From assembly GCA_003218935.1 (NCBI GenBank), contig QHPA01000254.1, positions 1-6,944 on the forward strand: 6,944 nt of DNA, read 5' to 3'. Both the position numbers and the translations under genes were made by a program. Under the pieces are notes generated by a model. The model was not told the origin of the DNA. It ran no database searches and worked only from the letters and a program-made list of their open reading frames with translations. Shown here piece after piece: positions 6,001 to 6,944 of this stretch (its first letter is position 1; every line of letters begins with the position of its first letter). This stretch comes from Verrucomicrobiota bacterium (GTDB taxonomy: Bacteria > Verrucomicrobiota > Verrucomicrobiia > Limisphaerales > AV2).

Positions 6001-6944
6001 GTCCACCGACGTACCGTTTTCGGCGCAAGACCCGAATGGCAACCGCACGCTGCGCGGGATGCCCTTCAGCGTGGAAATCCCCGACGGCACGCCCGACGCG
6101 CCGGGCGCGGTGCTGATGTTCGCCGTGGATCCACTACCGCCGGTGGCCATCGGGAGTGTCACGGTGAACCTGAACCTGACGCACCAATCGATCGGCGATT
6201 TATTCGGCAATTTGAGTCACGGCGACCAGTTCGCGGTGCTGAACAATCACACCCGTTTTGAAGGCACGACCAACACGGTTTTCCCGTTGACGTATGACGA
6301 CAGCGGCAACGGGCAGTTATTGCTGAGTCGGCCCACCGACGGTCCGGGCAGCTTGAACAATTTTGTGGGCGGGACGACGGCCGGCGCCTGGCTGCTGACG
6401 ATGAGCGACAACGCGCATAGCGGCACCGGGCGAGTGGATGGGCTGAGCATCCATGTCCAGCCCGAGCGTCTGCTCTCCGGCGTGGGGGTGGACGTTTCCG
6501 TGCTGGCCAATCAGTGGCTCTATTTCCCCATTGAGGTGCCCTTGGATGCCACGAAGCTGACCGTTTTTCTTTCCGCCGTCTCCGCGCCGCTGAATCTTTA
6601 CATCAAACGGGACCAACCCCCGACCACGACGGACTACGACAAATTTGCGCTCATCAATCCGCCCGGCGGTTCGCTCTCGATCGGTTTGGGCGACGTGCCG
6701 CCGCTGAACGCAGGGCGCTATTTCATCGGCGTATTCAATCCCAACGCCTTTACCGTGGATTTCCATATCGCGGCGAGCATCGACGAAAACCCGGCGGCGC
6801 TCCTGTCGCAAGCTTATCTGCCGACCAACTCTGCGGTTTTGCTGGACGATGCGATCACGAACTCCTCGATTGTGGTGACCAACAACCGTTCCGTGGCGGA
6901 CGTGCAGGTGGGGGTGCGCATCGACCATGCGCGCGCCTCCGACC
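3029..6944 (+). CDS. Multidomain subtilisin-like (S8, KP-43-type) serine protease, 3'-truncated by the window
   Basis: The frame runs from ATG 3029 to the window end without a stop (1305 residues visible). It encodes a secreted or membrane-anchored endopeptidase. The S8 triad is complete: Asp327 in NINDSGVD, His357 in GHGTHVAG and Ser606 in DTGTSMAAPGVSG, with oxyanion Asn483 in AAGNSG. Order of parts: hydrophobic signal/anchor 7-24; Gly/Ala/Ser-rich linker about 30-93; two inhibitor-I9-like prodomain modules 146-210 and 228-292; catalytic domain about 313-673; KP-43-type beta-barrel about 703-831 (TLVWTDPPGNPG, LVNDLDLIVSN, NNVENVF); PPC-like sandwich about 868-997; P domain about 1011-1145; second PPC-like domain about 1152-1252; the start of a probable second P domain from 1272. 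This start is chosen because it directly precedes the basic N-region and hydrophobic core; the in-frame ATG at 3065 would remove half of the signal. There is no Shine-Dalgarno sequence upstream. The protein is much longer than simple subtilisins, and its C-terminal sorting signal, if any, is outside the window. The S8 assignment is secure; the substrate is unknown. Confidence 0.96.
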   Translation, partial: MRLNSRFWYLLSMLFFVAAVWFWLKGEEERARRQAGGGSAAARKAGPLANGLVQGAAGGTNPSATTGKAGSVSGGNQATGGVETKPSASGAQGRFPYRLSNTEQPLSKLGRSDTAILLDNAFIETGSQRPVEVPEHLRAKGEPGSYLVQSRHALDNAFYGSLREAGAEFVSYIPNNAALVRVSAAGASQLAGLSGMQAVLAYEPYYKLAQPLLALAVEKQSVPPNSPLNVTLFAGAKEEVSGALRDLGAAVIGEERTPFGPLLTIEAPPDSLVELAQLRGVQRIEYASGRGLLNDRSRVRLQVSADPVAPTNYLDLTGTNVMLNINDSGVDATNVGLVGRVFTTDTNSFTLVDVEGHGTHVAGTLIGNGVQSDTARDSTGKPPSGSVTNADFRGMAPAASLFVLPIDLRIGPLISDTYLQETAASNNFIALGRTNAVISNNSWTYVNAFEYDAACASYDAAVRDAIPERPGSQPILYVFAAGNSGFGSTNGTVGEPDSILAPATAKNVITVGAIESSRNITNESVINGETNQLFLGFTDSDNEVASFSSRGNVGIGTEGDFGRFKPDVVAPGTFVVSTRSQNMDPNNLNPFVPDLGPNYRYDTGTSMAAPGVSGVLALMQEFFEQKLQRGFSPALMKALLINGARSVNANYDLSVSNAINFQGWGLVNLTNSLPAALTNATDETSWPVRFFDQSPTNALASGQRHTWNLALSTDARFVPLRVTLVWTDPPGNPGAGVKLVNDLDLIVSNLDSGQVFLGNNISAGSDFNQPGDTNALADFVNNVENVFLQPALGTNYSITVAGRRVNVNAVTANTNDVVQDYALVVASGNGEVAGAFDSLTRAGDGVIPRAGLIGLTNGVPLLKQRVGANFQLAPSADGETNQWRFYAFTNAFFTNNLSGLTNGSNVAFITFLPPDLARPRNLDADIDLYVSTNAALIELDAAVIANAYKSTNRGGNEVILFTNAAVGLDQIYYIGVKSEDQQGAEFGIVGLSTDVPFSAQDPNGNRTLRGMPFSVEIPDGTPDAPGAVLMFAVDPLPPVAIGSVTVNLNLTHQSIGDLFGNLSHGDQFAVLNNHTRFEGTTNTVFPLTYDDSGNGQLLLSRPTDGPGSLNNFVGGTTAGAWLLTMSDNAHSGTGRVDGLSIHVQPERLLSGVGVDVSVLANQWLYFPIEVPLDATKLTVFLSAVSAPLNLYIKRDQPPTTTDYDKFALINPPGGSLSIGLGDVPPLNAGRYFIGVFNPNAFTVDFHIAASIDENPAALLSQAYLPTNSAVLLDDAITNSSIVVTNNRSVADVQVGVRIDHARASD
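3047..3100 (+). other. N-terminal signal peptide or membrane anchor of the protease
   Basis: Residues 7-24 of the protease (FWYLLSMLFFVAAVWFWL) form one uninterrupted hydrophobic segment after a short basic N-region with Arg2 and Arg6. This is the form of a Sec signal or an uncleaved signal-anchor. It is followed by KGEEERARR rather than an obvious small-X-small signal peptidase I site, and there is no lipobox cysteine. An anchored protein with the protease outside the inner membrane is therefore at least as likely as a freely released one. Confidence 0.75.
3464..3895 (+). other. Tandem inhibitor-I9-like prodomain modules of the protease
   Basis: Two successive units of about 65 residues precede the catalytic domain. 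Unit 1 (residues 146-210) starts SYLVQSR and ends VLAYEPYYKLAQ. Unit 2 (228-292) starts LNVTLFAG and ends GVQRIEYASG. Both follow the order strand, helix (FYGSLREAGAEFV / EVSGALRDLGAAVI), strand-strand, helix (AAGASQLAGLSGMQ / PDSLVELAQLRGVQ), strand, which is the ferredoxin-like pattern of subtilase propeptides. In that family such domains act as folding chaperones and temporary inhibitors. The fold is inferred from the pattern, not modelled. Confidence 0.65.
3965..5047 (+). other. Peptidase S8 catalytic domain
   Basis: The domain spans residues of about 313-673. Its active-site blocks are in the canonical order Asp (codon 4007), His (4097), Asn of the oxyanion hole (4475) and Ser (4844). 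ISNNSW (residues of about 435-440), the FSSRG block and FKPDVVAPG match the conserved core of extracellular subtilases, as does the helix after the catalytic Ser (GVSGVLALMQEF). No key residue is missing, so the enzyme is predicted to be active. The wide spacing between His and Ser fits the KP-43-like subgroup, which carries insertions here. Confidence 0.93.
5135..5521 (+). other. KP-43-type C-terminal beta-barrel domain
   Basis: The sequence after the catalytic domain (residues about 703-831) carries the characteristic order LRVTLVWTDPPGNPG, then LVNDLDLIVSN (from about residue 739), then NNVENVF (from residue 781), then a final strand ending in VVASGNG. This is the jelly-roll-like barrel that follows the protease domain in alkaline protease KP-43 and relatives, where it is thought to stabilise the enzyme. 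It also places this protease in that branch rather than among classical subtilisins. Confidence 0.8.
5630..6019 (+). other. PPC-like beta-sandwich domain 1
   Basis: Residues of about 868-997 contain an aromatic-rich entry strand (NQWRFYAFTN), a central ADIDLYVSTN strand (Asp925 region) and a closing YYIGVKSED strand followed by a strand ending LSTD. This pattern (W-x-F-Y, D-x-D-L-Y-V, Y-Y-I-G-V) is typical of bacterial pre-peptidase C-terminal domains, which are found in secreted peptidases. Similarity is by pattern only. Confidence 0.55.
6059..6463 (+). other. P (proprotein convertase, P/Homo B) domain 1
   Basis: Residues of about 1011-1145 begin SVEIPDGTP and continue with SVTVNLNLTHQSIGDL, the usual V-x-L-x-L-x-H-x-x-x-x-D-L core. 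They end with GAWLLTMSDNAHSGTGRVDG, the W-x-L-x-x-x-D...G-x-x-x-G closing motif. P domains follow S8 catalytic domains in convertases and many bacterial proteases and contribute to stability or binding. Here the domain is separated from the catalytic domain by two other modules. Confidence 0.75.
6482..6781 (+). other. PPC-like beta-sandwich domain 2
   Basis: Residues of about 1152-1252 show the strands WLYFPIEVP, LTVFLSAVSAPLNLYIKRDQ and GRYFIGVFNPNAFTVDFHI. These match the pattern of the bacterial pre-peptidase C-terminal domain (F-x-F-x-V-P, L-x-L-Y-I, G-x-Y-x-I-x-V). It lies between the complete P domain and the start of a second one. Confidence 0.6.
6842..6944 (+). other. Start of a probable second P domain, cut by the window end
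   Basis: From residue 1272 the sequence reads DDAITNSSIVVTNN, then VADVQVGVRIDHARASD. This resembles the opening of a P domain (acidic start, S-S-I-V-V, then V-x-V-x-V-x-I-x-H-x-x-x-x-D). It aligns by eye with the SVTVNLNLTHQSIGDL segment of the first P domain. Only about 34 residues are visible, so the call is tentative. Confidence 0.5.

Noticed and set aside
3758..6028. Long minus-strand open frame (756 codons) opposite the protease
   Set aside because: It lies antisense to conserved S8 motifs, reads as Arg/His/Val/Gln-rich sequence with no recognisable domain, and is explained by high GC and biased codon use in the true gene.

Overview
The window is dense bacterial coding sequence. Two large plus-strand genes fill nearly all of it, and both are cut by the window edges. 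High GC, very large exported-looking proteins and a strong excess of Thr-Asn (TN) dipeptides in both products suggest a member of the Verrucomicrobiota (Pedosphaera/Limisphaerales-like). This assignment is inferred from recalled protein style, not from a marker gene.

Layout. Positions 2-3019 hold the last 1005 codons of a large protein whose start lies to the left of the window. Short motifs along it (WEINLAAFLRDLNTN, WQVNDPLVHY, GRVHRGTPWQTVYLK, a GspK-like SVNQTN..AW..VL element, and the C-terminus VVESYNVLPAD) recall the large 'protein A' of the Verru_Chthon pseudopilin-like cassettes. That match is from memory and is held at moderate to low confidence. After only 9 bases, a second gene starts at 3029 and stays open to the right edge (at least 1305 residues). 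It encodes a subtilisin-type (S8) serine protease with intact Asp327, His357, Asn483 and Ser606 and the beta-barrel typical of the KP-43-like branch.

The protease is a multi-module surface or exported enzyme. From the N-terminus it has a hydrophobic signal or anchor, a Gly/Ala/Ser linker, two successive inhibitor-like prodomain modules, the S8 catalytic domain, the KP-43-type barrel, a PPC-like beta-sandwich, a P (proprotein convertase) domain, a second PPC-like domain, and the start of what looks like a second P domain, cut by the window end.

The two genes are co-directional, 9 bases apart and in the same reading frame, separated by one UGA. No Shine-Dalgarno sequence precedes the second. 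They are therefore probably one transcription unit, and termination-reinitiation is possible. A working hypothesis is that the upstream envelope/pseudopilus-like protein and the large protease act together at the cell envelope, in protein degradation or processing of exported proteins. No RNA gene, insertion sequence, CRISPR array, promoter or terminator could be supported. There is no gene-free stretch longer than 9 bases.
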